The notes beneath the pieces are model-generated. The model saw nothing but the letters and a program-made list of their open reading frames with translations, did not search any database and was not told the DNA's origin. The position numbers and the translations under genes are program-made. 64,000 bases of DNA, taken from assembly GCF_027912675.1 (NCBI RefSeq), contig NZ_CP115757.1, forward strand, positions 1,302,001 to 1,366,000, read 5' to 3'. This document shows, piece by piece, positions 18,661 to 27,398 of this stretch. Origin of the DNA: Paracoccus sp. SCSIO 75233. Its GTDB lineage: Bacteria > Pseudomonadota > Alphaproteobacteria > Rhodobacterales > Rhodobacteraceae. Position 1 is the first letter of the stretch. Each line of letters starts with the position of its first letter.

Positions 18661-20064
18661 ATGCGACCCGGAAAGCATGAATTGCCCTGTTCTGCCGGTC
18701 GGATCGTTAAATATCGCCGCCCTTTGACAAATGCGGCTGGTCCCGGCGCGAAAGCCGGATATAGACCCGTCAAAACAGATTCGCTTTGGGAGACCACGCT
18801 GGATAATCTGGCAGGCCAAAAAATCGTCGTCCTCGGCGCGGGCATCGTCGGGGTCTGTGTGGCACTGGAGCTACAGGCGCGCGGCGGACAGGTGACGCTG
18901 GTCGACCGCGCGGAGCCGGGTTCAGAGACGTCTTTCGGGAATGCCGGTGTCATTTCCCGTTCGTCACTGGTGCCGCTCAACAACCCCACGCTTTGGTCGA
19001 AACTGCCGCGACTGCTGACCAACCGCACATGCGCGCTGCGCTATTCGCTGCCCTTCATCCTGCGCAATCCCGGCTGGGCGATCAGCTTTCTGGCGAATGC
19101 ACGGCGGGAGGCTTTCAACAAGACCGCGACCGCTCTCGACGCGCTGATCCGCCTGTCAGCACCGCTGCATCTCGATCTTCTGGCGGCGGCGAAGGAAACC
19201 GGCAGGCTCAACGACACCGGCTGGTTCTTCCTTTATCGCCGCGACGCGGATTTCCAGAAATCGGCGCTGGCGCTGAACATCTATCAACAGTTTGGGGTTC
19301 AGGCAGAAATCCTCGATGCACCGACATTGCAACAGCACGAACCCGGGTTAAAGCCGATCTTCGCGCGCGCGGTTTGGGTAAAGGACTGCTATTCCGTGAA
19401 TGCTCCGGGGGCGGTCGTGCGCGCCTATGCCGATCTGTTTGCGGCGAGGGGCGGAGAAATCCGCAAGGCAGATATCCGGGAAGTTGCAAAGGACGGCGAT
19501 AGCTGGCGGGTCGTGACGGACAGTTCCACGCTGAGCGCGGACAAGGTCGTCGTCGCACTGGGGCCGTGGTCGCGCAAACTGCTCGAAAGCTCGGGGATGC
19601 GGGTGCCGATGGGGTATGAACGCGGCTACCATATGCATTATTCAGGTGCGGCTTCCGGGCCTCATCCCTCCCTGACCCGTCCGGTCTTTGACGTCAGCGG
19701 CGGCTATGTTCTGTCCCCGATGGCAGAAGGGTTGCGCCTGACCACGGGCGTGGAGCTGACCGAAATCGACGCCGCCCCCAATCACGCGCAGCTCAATATG
19801 GCCGAAGCAGCCGCATATCAGGCCATCGAGCTTGGCGAACGGCTTGACCCGCAACCCTGGCTCGGCCACCGGCCAACCATGCCCGACAGCCGTCCGGTCA
19901 TCGGCGAAGCGCCGAACCGCAGGGGGCTGTTTCTTGCCTTCGGCCATCAGCATATAGGGTTCAGCACCGCGCCCGGAACGGCCCGCATTCTGGCCGATCT
20001 GATGGAGCGAAAAGCGACGGAGATTCCTGCCGCACCATTCGCCCCTGAGCGATTCATACGATAG
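18661..20064 (+). CDS. FAD-dependent oxidoreductase, D-amino-acid dehydrogenase (DadA) family
   Basis: The FAD-binding Rossmann motif VVLGAGIVGV is about residues 56-65 from the ATG at 18661, followed by VTLVDRAEPGSETSFGNAGV, a DadA-like block. The C-terminal FAD segment is GHRPTMPDSRPVIG and FAFGHQHIGF. It probably oxidises a D-amino or imino acid, passing electrons to the respiratory chain. ATG 18661 is the only standard start, but it adds about 50 residues that look non-coding. A CTG at 18799 has GGGAG 6 nt upstream and would start just before the Rossmann fold. The gene is followed convergently by an Lrp-type regulator, which suggests amino-acid catabolism. Exact substrate unknown. Confidence 0.85.
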   Translation: MRPGKHELPCSAGRIVKYRRPLTNAAGPGAKAGYRPVKTDSLWETTLDNLAGQKIVVLGAGIVGVCVALELQARGGQVTLVDRAEPGSETSFGNAGVISRSSLVPLNNPTLWSKLPRLLTNRTCALRYSLPFILRNPGWAISFLANARREAFNKTATALDALIRLSAPLHLDLLAAAKETGRLNDTGWFFLYRRDADFQKSALALNIYQQFGVQAEILDAPTLQQHEPGLKPIFARAVWVKDCYSVNAPGAVVRAYADLFAARGGEIRKADIREVAKDGDSWRVVTDSSTLSADKVVVALGPWSRKLLESSGMRVPMGYERGYHMHYSGAASGPHPSLTRPVFDVSGGYVLSPMAEGLRLTTGVELTEIDAAPNHAQLNMAEAAAYQAIELGERLDPQPWLGHRPTMPDSRPVIGEAPNRRGLFLAFGHQHIGFSTAPGTARILADLMERKATEIPAAPFAPERFIR

Positions 20065-20104
20065 CCAGCACATCCGTCACGCGGCTTGCAAGGCCCCGGA
20101 CCCC

Positions 20105-20536
20105 TCAGCGCTGGAAGCGCGTCGACAGAATGACCGAGGACTGGGTTCTGGCAACCCCATCCATCTCGCCAATCCTGTCAATCGTCCGGTCGAGATCGCT
20201 GATCGACGGTGCCGCCACCTCTGCAATCAGATCGACGCTGCCGCTGACCGAGTGGACCGCACTGATCTCCGGCAGGCTGCGAAGCGCCTGAACCACGCCG
20301 CCAAGCGCCTTTTCCTTCAGGACAATCATGACATGCGCGCGGACGATATTGCGCCAATAGCTGTCCGACAGCCGAACCACATATCCCGCCACCACGCCCT
20401 CACGCTCCATACGCTCAAGTCGCGCCTGAACCGTGGTCCGCGACAGCCCCAGACGACGCGCAAGGACCGCAATCGGCATCCTTGCATCCTCCGATAACAC
20501 GGTCAGAAGCTGCCGGTCCTTGTCAGAAATCGTCAT
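20105..20536 (-). CDS. Lrp/AsnC-family transcriptional regulator
   Basis: A 143-residue protein. The N-terminal helix-turn-helix is at residues 21-45 (IAVLARRLGLSRTTVQARL), and the C-terminal RAM/AsnC ligand-binding domain spans about 65-140 (VHSVSGSVDLIAEV). Start ATG 20536. It is divergent from the saccharopine-dehydrogenase-like gene (20662), with a candidate operator between them, and convergent with the DadA-like gene. It probably controls one or both in response to an amino acid. Confidence 0.9.
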   Translation of the reverse strand: MTISDKDRQLLTVLSEDARMPIAVLARRLGLSRTTVQARLERMEREGVVAGYVVRLSDSYWRNIVRAHVMIVLKEKALGGVVQALRSLPEISAVHSVSGSVDLIAEVAAPSISDLDRTIDRIGEMDGVARTQSSVILSTRFQR

Positions 20537-20560
20537 TTCGATGAAATTCCCCTTCGATCT

Positions 20561-20576
20561 GTCAGAATTTTCCGAC
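20561..20576. promoter_or_regulatory. Imperfect palindrome, candidate Lrp-type operator
   Basis: GTCAGAATTTTCCGAC, 6 of 8 pairs symmetric, between the divergent regulator and dehydrogenase genes. The half site GTCAGAA recurs at 20522-20528, 39 bp away, roughly four helical turns, as expected of Lrp-type multimers. Confidence 0.4.
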
Positions 20577-20661
20577 GTTTCTATCGTTTAAGCCGCTTCA
20601 AATCAACGAACCCGCTTGGGAAACTCGGCCTGAAACCACCCGTCAGACGGAGGAAACAGGG

Positions 20662-21729
20662 ATGGAAAAAATCGCAGTGCTCGGCCTTGGAAAGGTCGGC
20701 AGCCTTGCCGCGGAGTTGCTGAACGAGCGCGGCTTTCAGGTCACCGGCCTCGACAACGCGGTCACGGATCATGATCGCCCCTATCAGGTGAAGCCCGTCG
20801 ATGTGGCAGATGTCGCGGCGCTTGAAGCGGAGCTGGCACAGGTGGACGGGCTGCTCTCCTGCCTGCCCTTTCACCTGAACATCAACGTGGCGAAAACAGC
20901 CCACGCCGCCGGCATCCATTATTTCGACCTGACCGAGGATGTGCCGACGACCAAGGCGATTATCGAACTGTCGAAAACCTCGAAAGGTCTGATGGCCCCG
21001 CAATGCGGTCTTGCCCCCGGTTTCGTCGGCATCGTCGGTGCCGATCTGATCTCCAAATTCGACGACTGCCGGTCCTGCAAGATGCGCGTCGGCGCCCTGC
21101 CCCAGCACCCGACCGGACTGATGGGCTACGCCTTCAACTGGTCGCCCGCCGGTGTCGTCAACGAATATCTGAACGATTGCGAGGTTATCGAGGAAGGGAC
21201 CGTCAAATGGGTCTCGGCAATGGAATGGGTCGAGAAACACGTCATCGGCGGCGTCGAACTCGAAGCCTTCACCACCTCCGGCGGGCTCGGCACGATGTGC
21301 GAGACCTATAAGGACCGGGTGCCGAACATGGACTACAAAACCATGCGTTATCCCGGTCACGTCAAGCTGATGAATTTCTTCTTCCACGAATTGCTGATGC
21401 GTGAACGCCGGGCCGAGGCCGAGGATATCCTCGTCAACGCAAAGCCGCCGGTGAAGGACGATGTGGTCTATGTCCATGTCGCCGCCGAAGGCACGACCGG
21501 CGGCAAGCTAGCGCGAAAGGAATTCGTGCGCGCCTACTACCCGCTGGACCTCGCCGGCCAGCAGCGCCCCGCCATCGCATGGACAACCGCAAGCTCTGTC
21601 GTCGCCGTGATCGAGATGGTCCGCGAAGGCACCCTGCCACAGCAGGGCTTCCTGAAACAGGAGGATATCCCGATGGACGCACTTCTGAACACCCCGACGG
21701 GGTCGGCATTTGCGGGTGGTCTGGTTTAG
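20662..21729 (+). CDS. Saccharopine/lysine 6-dehydrogenase-family oxidoreductase
   Basis: A 355-residue protein with an N-terminal NAD(P)-binding Rossmann motif (VLGLGKVGSLAAELL, residues 6-20), acidic strand end TGLDNA, and the saccharopine-dehydrogenase-like blocks LLSCLPFHLNINVAKTAHAA and GLAPGFVGIVGADL. Members of this group include saccharopine reductase and lysine 6-dehydrogenase. ATG 20662 is preceded by GGAGG at 20649-20653. Divergent from an Lrp-type regulator, which points to amino-acid-responsive control. It likely oxidises or reduces a lysine-derived or related amino acid; the exact substrate is not visible. Confidence 0.85.
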   Translation: MEKIAVLGLGKVGSLAAELLNERGFQVTGLDNAVTDHDRPYQVKPVDVADVAALEAELAQVDGLLSCLPFHLNINVAKTAHAAGIHYFDLTEDVPTTKAIIELSKTSKGLMAPQCGLAPGFVGIVGADLISKFDDCRSCKMRVGALPQHPTGLMGYAFNWSPAGVVNEYLNDCEVIEEGTVKWVSAMEWVEKHVIGGVELEAFTTSGGLGTMCETYKDRVPNMDYKTMRYPGHVKLMNFFFHELLMRERRAEAEDILVNAKPPVKDDVVYVHVAAEGTTGGKLARKEFVRAYYPLDLAGQQRPAIAWTTASSVVAVIEMVREGTLPQQGFLKQEDIPMDALLNTPTGSAFAGGLV

Positions 21730-21804
21730 GGTCTTAGCTCATTCCTGATAATGGCAATGACTGCAAGGATCGGCCCCAAAGCCTTTCACCCCCAACAGTC
21801 CAAA

Positions 21805-23490
21805 TCAGGACCCCGGCCCGCCTCGACCGACGCGGGCCAGCAATATCACCGGCAGCAGGCCGACCAGTACAATGGCGAGTGCAGCAAGCGCGGCGTCTTC
21901 ATAGGTGCCGCGCGCGGCCTCGCCATACAGATGCGTCGCGAGTGTCTCGAAGTTCAGCGGGCGCAGCAGCAGCGTGGCGGACAGCTCTTTCATGCAGTCG
22001 ACGAACACCAGCAAGCCTGCTGCGGCCATTGCGCCCCGCGACAGCGGCATATGGACCTGCCACAGCGTGCCCGACACGCCGTGGCCCAGCGTGCGGGACG
22101 CCTGATCGTAGCTGCGCGGGATACGGCTGAACCCCGCCTCGACCGAACCGACGGAGATAGCAAGGAACCGCGCCAGATAGGCATAGCCAAGCGCCACGCC
22201 GGAGCCGATCAGGATCAGCCCTGTCGACAGACCCAGCCAGTTTTCGGCCAGCTTCGCGATCTGCCGGTCAAGACCCGCAACCACGATCAGAATGCCGAGC
22301 GCCAGCACCGTCCCCGGCATCGCATAGCCAAGCGTCGCAATACGCTGCGCGGCCAGCACACCGGGGCGCGGGAAAATACGGGCCGCATAGGCAATACTGA
22401 CGCCGCAGACCAGAACCGCGACGGTCGCAATGGCTGACAGCAGGAAGGTATTGCGCGCCTCGGTGAGAAGCACATCGGAGAGGCCCGCGAACTGGAACCG
22501 CCTCCATGCCTCGATACTCAGATAAAGCGCCGGGATCAGAAAGCCGAGCAGCACCGGCAAAGAACCGAGTGCGAAGGCGGCGATGCCCGCCCTGCCCGAC
22601 AGAACGCGCGGCGCAAAGCTGCGTCCGCGCTGCGCATTGGTCGAATAGCGCTGGCGTCGGCGGGCCCAGCGTTCCAGCGAAACAAGCGCCACGACCAGCA
22701 GCAGCATCGCCAGCGAAATCTGCGCCGCACCGGGAAGATCCGACCGCGTTACCCATGTCGTATAGATCGAGATGGTCAGCGACCGGACGCCCAGAAACTC
22801 CGACGCGCCGATATCGTTCAGCGTCTCCATCAGGGCGAGGCTGACGCCCACGGCAATGGCCGGACGCGCCAGCGGCAGCGCGACGCGACGGAACACCTGA
22901 CCGCGGGTGGTGCCAAGCGCGCGCGACACCTCGACCAGATTGGCGGCCTGGGTCATGAACATCGCCCGCGTCGGCAGGTAGACATAAGGATAGAGCACGA
23001 AGCTCAGCAGAAAGATCGCCCCCGCCATTGAACGGATATCCGGCAGGCGGAAATCGCGCGGGCTGTCATAGCCCAGAATGGCACGGATCGCCCCCTGCAC
23101 CGGACCCAGCGGGTGCAGCAGGTCCAGATAGGCGTAGGCGACGATATAGGTCGGCACCGCCAGCGGCAGCAGCAGCGCCCATTCCAGCACCCGGCGGCCC
23201 GGAAAATCATAAGCCGTGACCAGCCACGCGCAGCTTGTGCCAATGACCGCGACCAGCACCCCGACCCCGGCCAGAAGCATCACGGTTTGCGAGATGGCAT
23301 GCGGCAACACATTCGCCGCCAGATGCGACCACAGCCCGGCCGATCCTTGCGCCGCCTGCCACAGCAGCGCGAGCACCGGCAGCAGCACCAGCCCGGCGAT
23401 CAAGTATCCCGCAACGATCCAGACCCTCCCGCGTGAGCGAGAGGGTCTCGACGTTTCAGTCCGGGATGTGATGGCAGATGTGATATCCAA
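21805..23490 (-). CDS. fbpB: FbpB-type ferric iron ABC transporter permease (fused double permease)
   Basis: A 561-residue protein with two copies of the binding-protein-dependent permease domain, about 12 membrane segments. The EAA-like loops are EVSRALGTTRGQVFRRVALP in the first half and DQASRTLGHGVSGTLWQVHMP in the second. This double-permease form is standard for FbpB/SfuB iron transporters. The start is taken as TTG 23490; no ATG or GTG in frame starts before the first helix. It follows fbpA by 37 nt that contain a stable hairpin. It forms the channel for Fe(III) with FbpC as motor. Confidence 0.9.
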   Translation of the reverse strand: MDITSAITSRTETSRPSRSRGRVWIVAGYLIAGLVLLPVLALLWQAAQGSAGLWSHLAANVLPHAISQTVMLLAGVGVLVAVIGTSCAWLVTAYDFPGRRVLEWALLLPLAVPTYIVAYAYLDLLHPLGPVQGAIRAILGYDSPRDFRLPDIRSMAGAIFLLSFVLYPYVYLPTRAMFMTQAANLVEVSRALGTTRGQVFRRVALPLARPAIAVGVSLALMETLNDIGASEFLGVRSLTISIYTTWVTRSDLPGAAQISLAMLLLVVALVSLERWARRRQRYSTNAQRGRSFAPRVLSGRAGIAAFALGSLPVLLGFLIPALYLSIEAWRRFQFAGLSDVLLTEARNTFLLSAIATVAVLVCGVSIAYAARIFPRPGVLAAQRIATLGYAMPGTVLALGILIVVAGLDRQIAKLAENWLGLSTGLILIGSGVALGYAYLARFLAISVGSVEAGFSRIPRSYDQASRTLGHGVSGTLWQVHMPLSRGAMAAAGLLVFVDCMKELSATLLLRPLNFETLATHLYGEAARGTYEDAALAALAIVLVGLLPVILLARVGRGGPGS

Positions 23491-23510
23491 CAGCTAACAT
23501 CTCAAAATTC

Positions 23511-23526
23511 GCCGGGATGCCCCGGC
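23511..23526 (-). other. Intercistronic stem-loop between fbpA and fbpB
   Basis: GCCGGG-ATGC-CCCGGC, a perfect 6-bp GC stem with a tetraloop in the 37-nt gap. It has no U tract. Such hairpins after binding-protein genes usually protect the upstream mRNA and raise binding-protein over permease levels. Confidence 0.55.
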
Positions 23527-23527
23527 A

Positions 23528-24553
23528 TCAGTTGTCGAAGCCGACCTTGTCGACCAGTTCACTGGCTTCCTTACGATAGGTCACGATCTCGGTCAGCGGC
23601 ACGCTGTCCACGGTCAGCTCCCCGAAGGAGGCGACCATCGGATCGACCGGCGCGCCGGGTTTGACGGGGTGTTCGAAATTCGCCTCGGCATAGATTTTCT
23701 GCGCCTCGTCAGAGACCAGATATTCCAGAAGCTGCACCGCCTCGTCCTTGTTGCCGGCATATTTGGCAACCGCCGCGCCGCTGATGTTTACATGGGTGCC
23801 GCCGCCCTCGAAGGTCGGCAAGATCACCTTGATCGCGTCGCCCCATTCTTTCTGCTCTTCCCCGCCAGCCCCGGACCGCATACGACCGACATAGTAGGAG
23901 TTCGCCACGGCAATATCGCAGATGCCGCCCAGAATATCCTTGGCACCGTCGCGGTCGCCGCCACCTGCCTTGCGGGCGAGATTGGCTTTCATGCCTTCCA
24001 GCCATTCCTCTGCCGCCTCGGCCCCATGATGGGCGATATAGGCGGAGATCAGGCCGGTGTTGTAGGGATGCTGGCCGGAACGGATGCAGAGCTTGCCTTT
24101 CCATTTCGGATCGGCAAGGTCTTCATAGGTGATCGCGTCAAGGTCCAGATCCTTCGCCGCATAGACGACGCGGGCACGGGTGGACAGCGCAAACCACTGG
24201 TTCCCCGGATCGCGCAGGTTTTCCGGCACGGCGGCATTCAGCACCTCGGACTCGACCGGCTGGGTCAGGCCCTTTTCGACGAAATCGGCAAGCTTGCCGA
24301 CATCAACGGCCATCAGCACATCGGCGGGCGACGCCTCGCCTTCTGCTTCGACCCGTTCGGCAAGGCCGTCTTTCAGAAAGACCGTGTTAACCTCGATCCC
24401 GGTGGCTTCGGTGAACGCCTCCAGCAAGGGCTCTACCAGACCCGGCTCACGCGAGGTGTAGAGGTTCAGTTCCTGCGCCGAAACGGCACCGGCACTGGCG
24501 AGCGTTGCTGCGCCAATGGCAATCGCACTGGTCAACTGGATGGATCGTGTCAT
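23528..24553 (-). CDS. fbpA: FbpA-type periplasmic ferric iron-binding protein
   Basis: A 341-residue protein with a signal peptide ending near VSAQ (residues 24-27), then ELNLYTSREPGLVEPLLEAF, typical of FutA/FbpA transferrin-like iron binders. The adjacent tyrosines in VANSYYVGRM are the conserved Fe(III) ligands. ATG 24553 follows GAGGAG. The gene sits between fbpC (ends 24656) and fbpB. Its 102-nt upstream gap contains an iron-Rhodo-box, so it may have its own iron-regulated promoter. Confidence 0.93.
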   Translation of the reverse strand: MTRSIQLTSAIAIGAATLASAGAVSAQELNLYTSREPGLVEPLLEAFTEATGIEVNTVFLKDGLAERVEAEGEASPADVLMAVDVGKLADFVEKGLTQPVESEVLNAAVPENLRDPGNQWFALSTRARVVYAAKDLDLDAITYEDLADPKWKGKLCIRSGQHPYNTGLISAYIAHHGAEAAEEWLEGMKANLARKAGGGDRDGAKDILGGICDIAVANSYYVGRMRSGAGGEEQKEWGDAIKVILPTFEGGGTHVNISGAAVAKYAGNKDEAVQLLEYLVSDEAQKIYAEANFEHPVKPGAPVDPMVASFGELTVDSVPLTEIVTYRKEASELVDKVGFDN

Positions 24554-24614
24554 GTCAGCTCCTCATGTTAAAACCGGCTTTGCCGGAAAGCAGTTCAGGG
24601 GCGGCGTAAATTGG

Positions 24615-24631
24615 TTGACTGTTTTAGTCAA
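24615..24631. promoter_or_regulatory. Iron-Rhodo-box upstream of fbpA
   Basis: TTGACTGTTTTAGTCAA, perfect 6-bp arms with a 5-nt centre. It fits the TGA-N9-TCA consensus described for iron regulation in Rhodobacterales. It lies 62 nt before the fbpA start and suggests a regulated promoter within the operon. Confidence 0.65.
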
Positions 24632-24655
24632 GTTATAAGAATATGAAATTGCGAT

Positions 24656-25723
24656 TTATTCGACCGGGATCTCCTCGGCGAAAACATGGATCTGCGCGCC
24701 GTTCAGCAACAGACCGACCTTGTCGCCCACGGCCATCGGAATGCGCTCATGGCTGTGCATCCGCAGCGGCTCGAACAGCGGATGCACGCTGATCTCGATC
24801 TGTTCGCTTTCACCGAGAAAGGTCTTGGAGACGATGCGGGCGGAGATGCCGTTCCCATCCGGCGCGATCGACAGCGCCTGCGGGCGGATACAGGCCAGGG
24901 CTGCGGTTTCATCGGGAAGTTTCAGATCGGTCGGAAAACGCCCGATAGGCGTCTCGATCTCGCCCTGACGCCATATCCCGGCCAGACGGTTGCACGGTCC
25001 CATGAACTCAGCCGTATAGCTGGTGATCGGGCGGTCATAAATATCGAAAGGCGTACCGATCTGCTCGATCACGCCGTCACGCATCAGCACGATCAGATCG
25101 CCGACGGCCAGCGCCTCCTGCGGATCATGGGTGACGAGGATCGCCGTCGTGCCCAATTGCCGCAGAATATCCAGCGTCTCGCGCCGGACCCGCTCCCGCA
25201 GACCCTGATCGAGATTGGAGAACGGCTCGTCCATCAGCAAAATCTCGGGCTGCGGGGCCAGCGCGCGCGCCAGCGCCGTCCGCTGCTGCTCGCCGCCGGA
25301 CAAGGCATGCGGATAACGGTCGAGCAGATGGGTAATCCCGATCCGCTCCGCCACGTCCCTGATACAGGCTTTCTGCTCGCCACGGCTCAGCTTTTGCAGA
25401 CCAAAGGCGATGTTGTCCGAAACGCTCAGATGCGGGAAAAGCGCATAATCCTGAAACATGAACCCGATCCGGCGCAGTTCGGGTTCGATAAAACAATCCG
25501 GGCCGGAGATCCGCTCTCCACCAAGTTCAATCGTGCCGCCATCGGGCTGGTCCACCCCGGCGATGAGCCGCAGCAGGGTCGATTTGCCGCAGCCGGACTC
25601 GCCCAGAAGGCAGGTGATCTGACCGGGAGGGACGGCCAGCGTTATGTCGGACAGCACGACATGACGACCGAACCGGCGCGATATCCGGTCAAGCCGGAGG
25701 CTGGGCGGTTGATCTGCCGGCAT
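24656..25723 (-). CDS. fbpC: FbpC-type iron ABC transporter ATP-binding protein
   Basis: A 355-residue ATPase. Walker A GESGCGKS, signature LSGGEQQR, Walker B ILLMDEP, switch His in VTHDPQEAL. A C-terminal TOBE-like region runs from about residue 245. ATG 25723 is preceded by GGAG; an ATG-like upstream extension from 25780 lacks family support. First gene of fbpC-fbpA-fbpB. It would hydrolyse ATP to drive Fe(III) import. Confidence 0.92.
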   Translation of the reverse strand: MPADQPPSLRLDRISRRFGRHVVLSDITLAVPPGQITCLLGESGCGKSTLLRLIAGVDQPDGGTIELGGERISGPDCFIEPELRRIGFMFQDYALFPHLSVSDNIAFGLQKLSRGEQKACIRDVAERIGITHLLDRYPHALSGGEQQRTALARALAPQPEILLMDEPFSNLDQGLRERVRRETLDILRQLGTTAILVTHDPQEALAVGDLIVLMRDGVIEQIGTPFDIYDRPITSYTAEFMGPCNRLAGIWRQGEIETPIGRFPTDLKLPDETAALACIRPQALSIAPDGNGISARIVSKTFLGESEQIEISVHPLFEPLRMHSHERIPMAVGDKVGLLLNGAQIHVFAEEIPVE

Positions 25724-25957
25724 CGTCTGAACTCCGAATTTTGCCTGCCTGCCTTTAACGGCATTGGCGGATATAACCAAGTGTTTTACTTTTTATTCTC
25801 AGGGATCAGGGAAGGCAATTCGCGAACTGTCGCAGGAAAAATTTCGCCCGCGATCCCGGCGCAAGTTCATGGCTCAATCATGCATTTGCTTGACGCGGAA
25901 ACGGGTTCGATGGGACAATTCGATCAGCAACGCCCCAGTCAATCGGCCAGCCCTATC

Positions 25958-26845
25958 ATGATCAATAAGCTCGAAATGTTCATCGCTCTGGCCCGCGAAG
26001 GTCATTTCCGCAAGGCGGCCGACAGCATGAACATCTCTCAGCCGACCCTTTCGGCGGGGATCAAGCAGTTGGAGGAACAGCTTGGCGTGCAGCTTGTCTA
26101 TCGCGGCTCGCGCTTCGGCGGGCTGACGCCGGAGGGGCAGACGACGCTCGGCTGGGCGCAGAAGATCGTCGGCGACGCCCGGCAGCTGCGCGAGGAGATG
26201 CGGGTCAAACGCCACGGCCTGTCAGGTGAGCTGCGTCTGGCGGTGATCCCCACGGCGCTGACCTGGGCCGCGCGGCTGGCCGCAGTGTTCATGGAGAAGC
26301 ACCCGCGTGTCCGGTTCACCATCCTGTCCCGGACCTCTCGCGAAATTCTTGAGATGCTGGAAAATCTCGAAACCGATGCCGGGATTTCCTATCTCGACAA
26401 TGAACCGCTTGGCCGGGTCGAAACGGTCCAGCTTTATGACGAACGCATGGTGCTGATCTGCGACGCGGGCAATCCGCTGGCGGCACGTCCCGATATAAGC
26501 TGGCAGGAATTGAAGGATCAGCCGCTGGCGCTGCTGACGCCGGATATGCAGAACCGGCGCATCATCAACCGGTTGAGCGAGGAAAGCGGTGTCACCCCGC
26601 GTGCGAGCATTGAGTCGAACTCCATCGTCGCGCTGACCGCCAGCGTGTCATCCGGGCGCTGCATGACTGTCCTGCCGGAGGACATCGCCCGTTTTCTGGC
26701 CACGGGACGCGATCTGGTGCTGGTGCCGCTGCGCGAAACCGGGCGGGCGCTGCCCGTCGGGCTGGTGCTGCCGCATCGCGATCCGCGCACCCCGGTGCTG
26801 GAAGCGCTCTATCAGGAAGCGCAGCGTCTTGATCGGGAAACCTGA
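25958..26845 (+). CDS. LysR-family transcriptional regulator of the formate dehydrogenase operon
   Basis: A 295-residue protein. The N-terminal helix-turn-helix (HFRKAADSMNISQPTLSAGI) is about residues 17-36, and the substrate-binding domain covers about 90-290. ATG 25958 is chosen because MINKLEMFIALA matches the normal LysR N-terminus; an in-frame ATG at 25910 is possible. It is 76 nt upstream of fdsG on the same strand. LysR genes commonly precede fds operons in this family, so it is the likely activator of fds. A palindromic element (26845-26871) lies between them. Confidence 0.9.
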   Translation: MINKLEMFIALAREGHFRKAADSMNISQPTLSAGIKQLEEQLGVQLVYRGSRFGGLTPEGQTTLGWAQKIVGDARQLREEMRVKRHGLSGELRLAVIPTALTWAARLAAVFMEKHPRVRFTILSRTSREILEMLENLETDAGISYLDNEPLGRVETVQLYDERMVLICDAGNPLAARPDISWQELKDQPLALLTPDMQNRRIINRLSEESGVTPRASIESNSIVALTASVSSGRCMTVLPEDIARFLATGRDLVLVPLRETGRALPVGLVLPHRDPRTPVLEALYQEAQRLDRET

Positions 26846-26871
26846 TCAATTAACGAAACAACGTTATTGAT
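26845..26871. promoter_or_regulatory. Inverted repeat before fdsG, candidate LysR-type site
   Basis: ATCAAT and ATTGAT arms flank an inner AACG/CGTT pair, with a one-base offset on the left arm. It starts on the last base of the LysR stop codon and ends 50 nt before fdsG. Regulatory role is inferred from symmetry and position; there is no U tract to suggest a terminator. Confidence 0.4.
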
Positions 26872-26921
26872 TCTCTATCCCCGGAACCCGATGCTGCCCC
26901 GGCAGGTACGAGGATTACGCC

Positions 26922-27398
26922 ATGAGCCCAGCCAGATCCGCCGCACCCATCGAGGAGCTGCGCCAGATTATCGACGAACACCGGAGCCTTGAGGGCCCGC
27001 TTCTGCCCATCCTTCACGCGATCCAGAACGCGTATGGCCATATTCCCGCAGAAGCGCGGCCCCTGATCGCGGACGCGCTCAATATCACCGAGGCGGAACT
27101 GCACGGCGTTATCAGCTTCTATCACGATTTCCGCGACAAGCCCGCCGGGCGTCATGTCCTGAAAATCTGCCGGGCGGAGGCGTGTCAGGCCGTAGGCGGC
27201 GAAGAGCTTGCGGCGGAGACGCTTCGCAAACTCGGGCTCGACTGGCACGGCACGACCGAGAATGGCGCGTTGACGGTGGAGCCGGTCTATTGCCTCGGCC
27301 TCTGCGCCTGCGGGCCTGCGGCAATGGTTGACGACCGGGTCCTGGGCCGGGTCGACGCCGCGCAGATGGATGCGCTGCTGGCGGAGGCCGGGGCATGA
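26922..27398 (+). CDS. fdsG: Formate dehydrogenase gamma subunit, NuoE-like
   Basis: A 158-residue thioredoxin-fold [2Fe-2S] protein like NuoE. The cluster cysteines are in KICRAEACQ and VYCLGLCACGP. It relays electrons between the FMN subunit and the rest of the soluble NAD-dependent formate dehydrogenase. ATG 26922; its stop overlaps the fdsB start (ATGA). Confidence 0.93.
   Translation: MSPARSAAPIEELRQIIDEHRSLEGPLLPILHAIQNAYGHIPAEARPLIADALNITEAELHGVISFYHDFRDKPAGRHVLKICRAEACQAVGGEELAAETLRKLGLDWHGTTENGALTVEPVYCLGLCACGPAAMVDDRVLGRVDAAQMDALLAEAGA

Noticed and set aside
18720..18760. TTGACA at 18726 as a sigma-70 -35 box for the DadA-like gene
   Set aside because: No -10 element at an acceptable distance; it could also be coding sequence in the long version of the gene.
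24686..25957. Upstream extension of the LysR frame to 719 codons
   Set aside because: The extension is antisense to fbpC; LysR homology begins at 25958.
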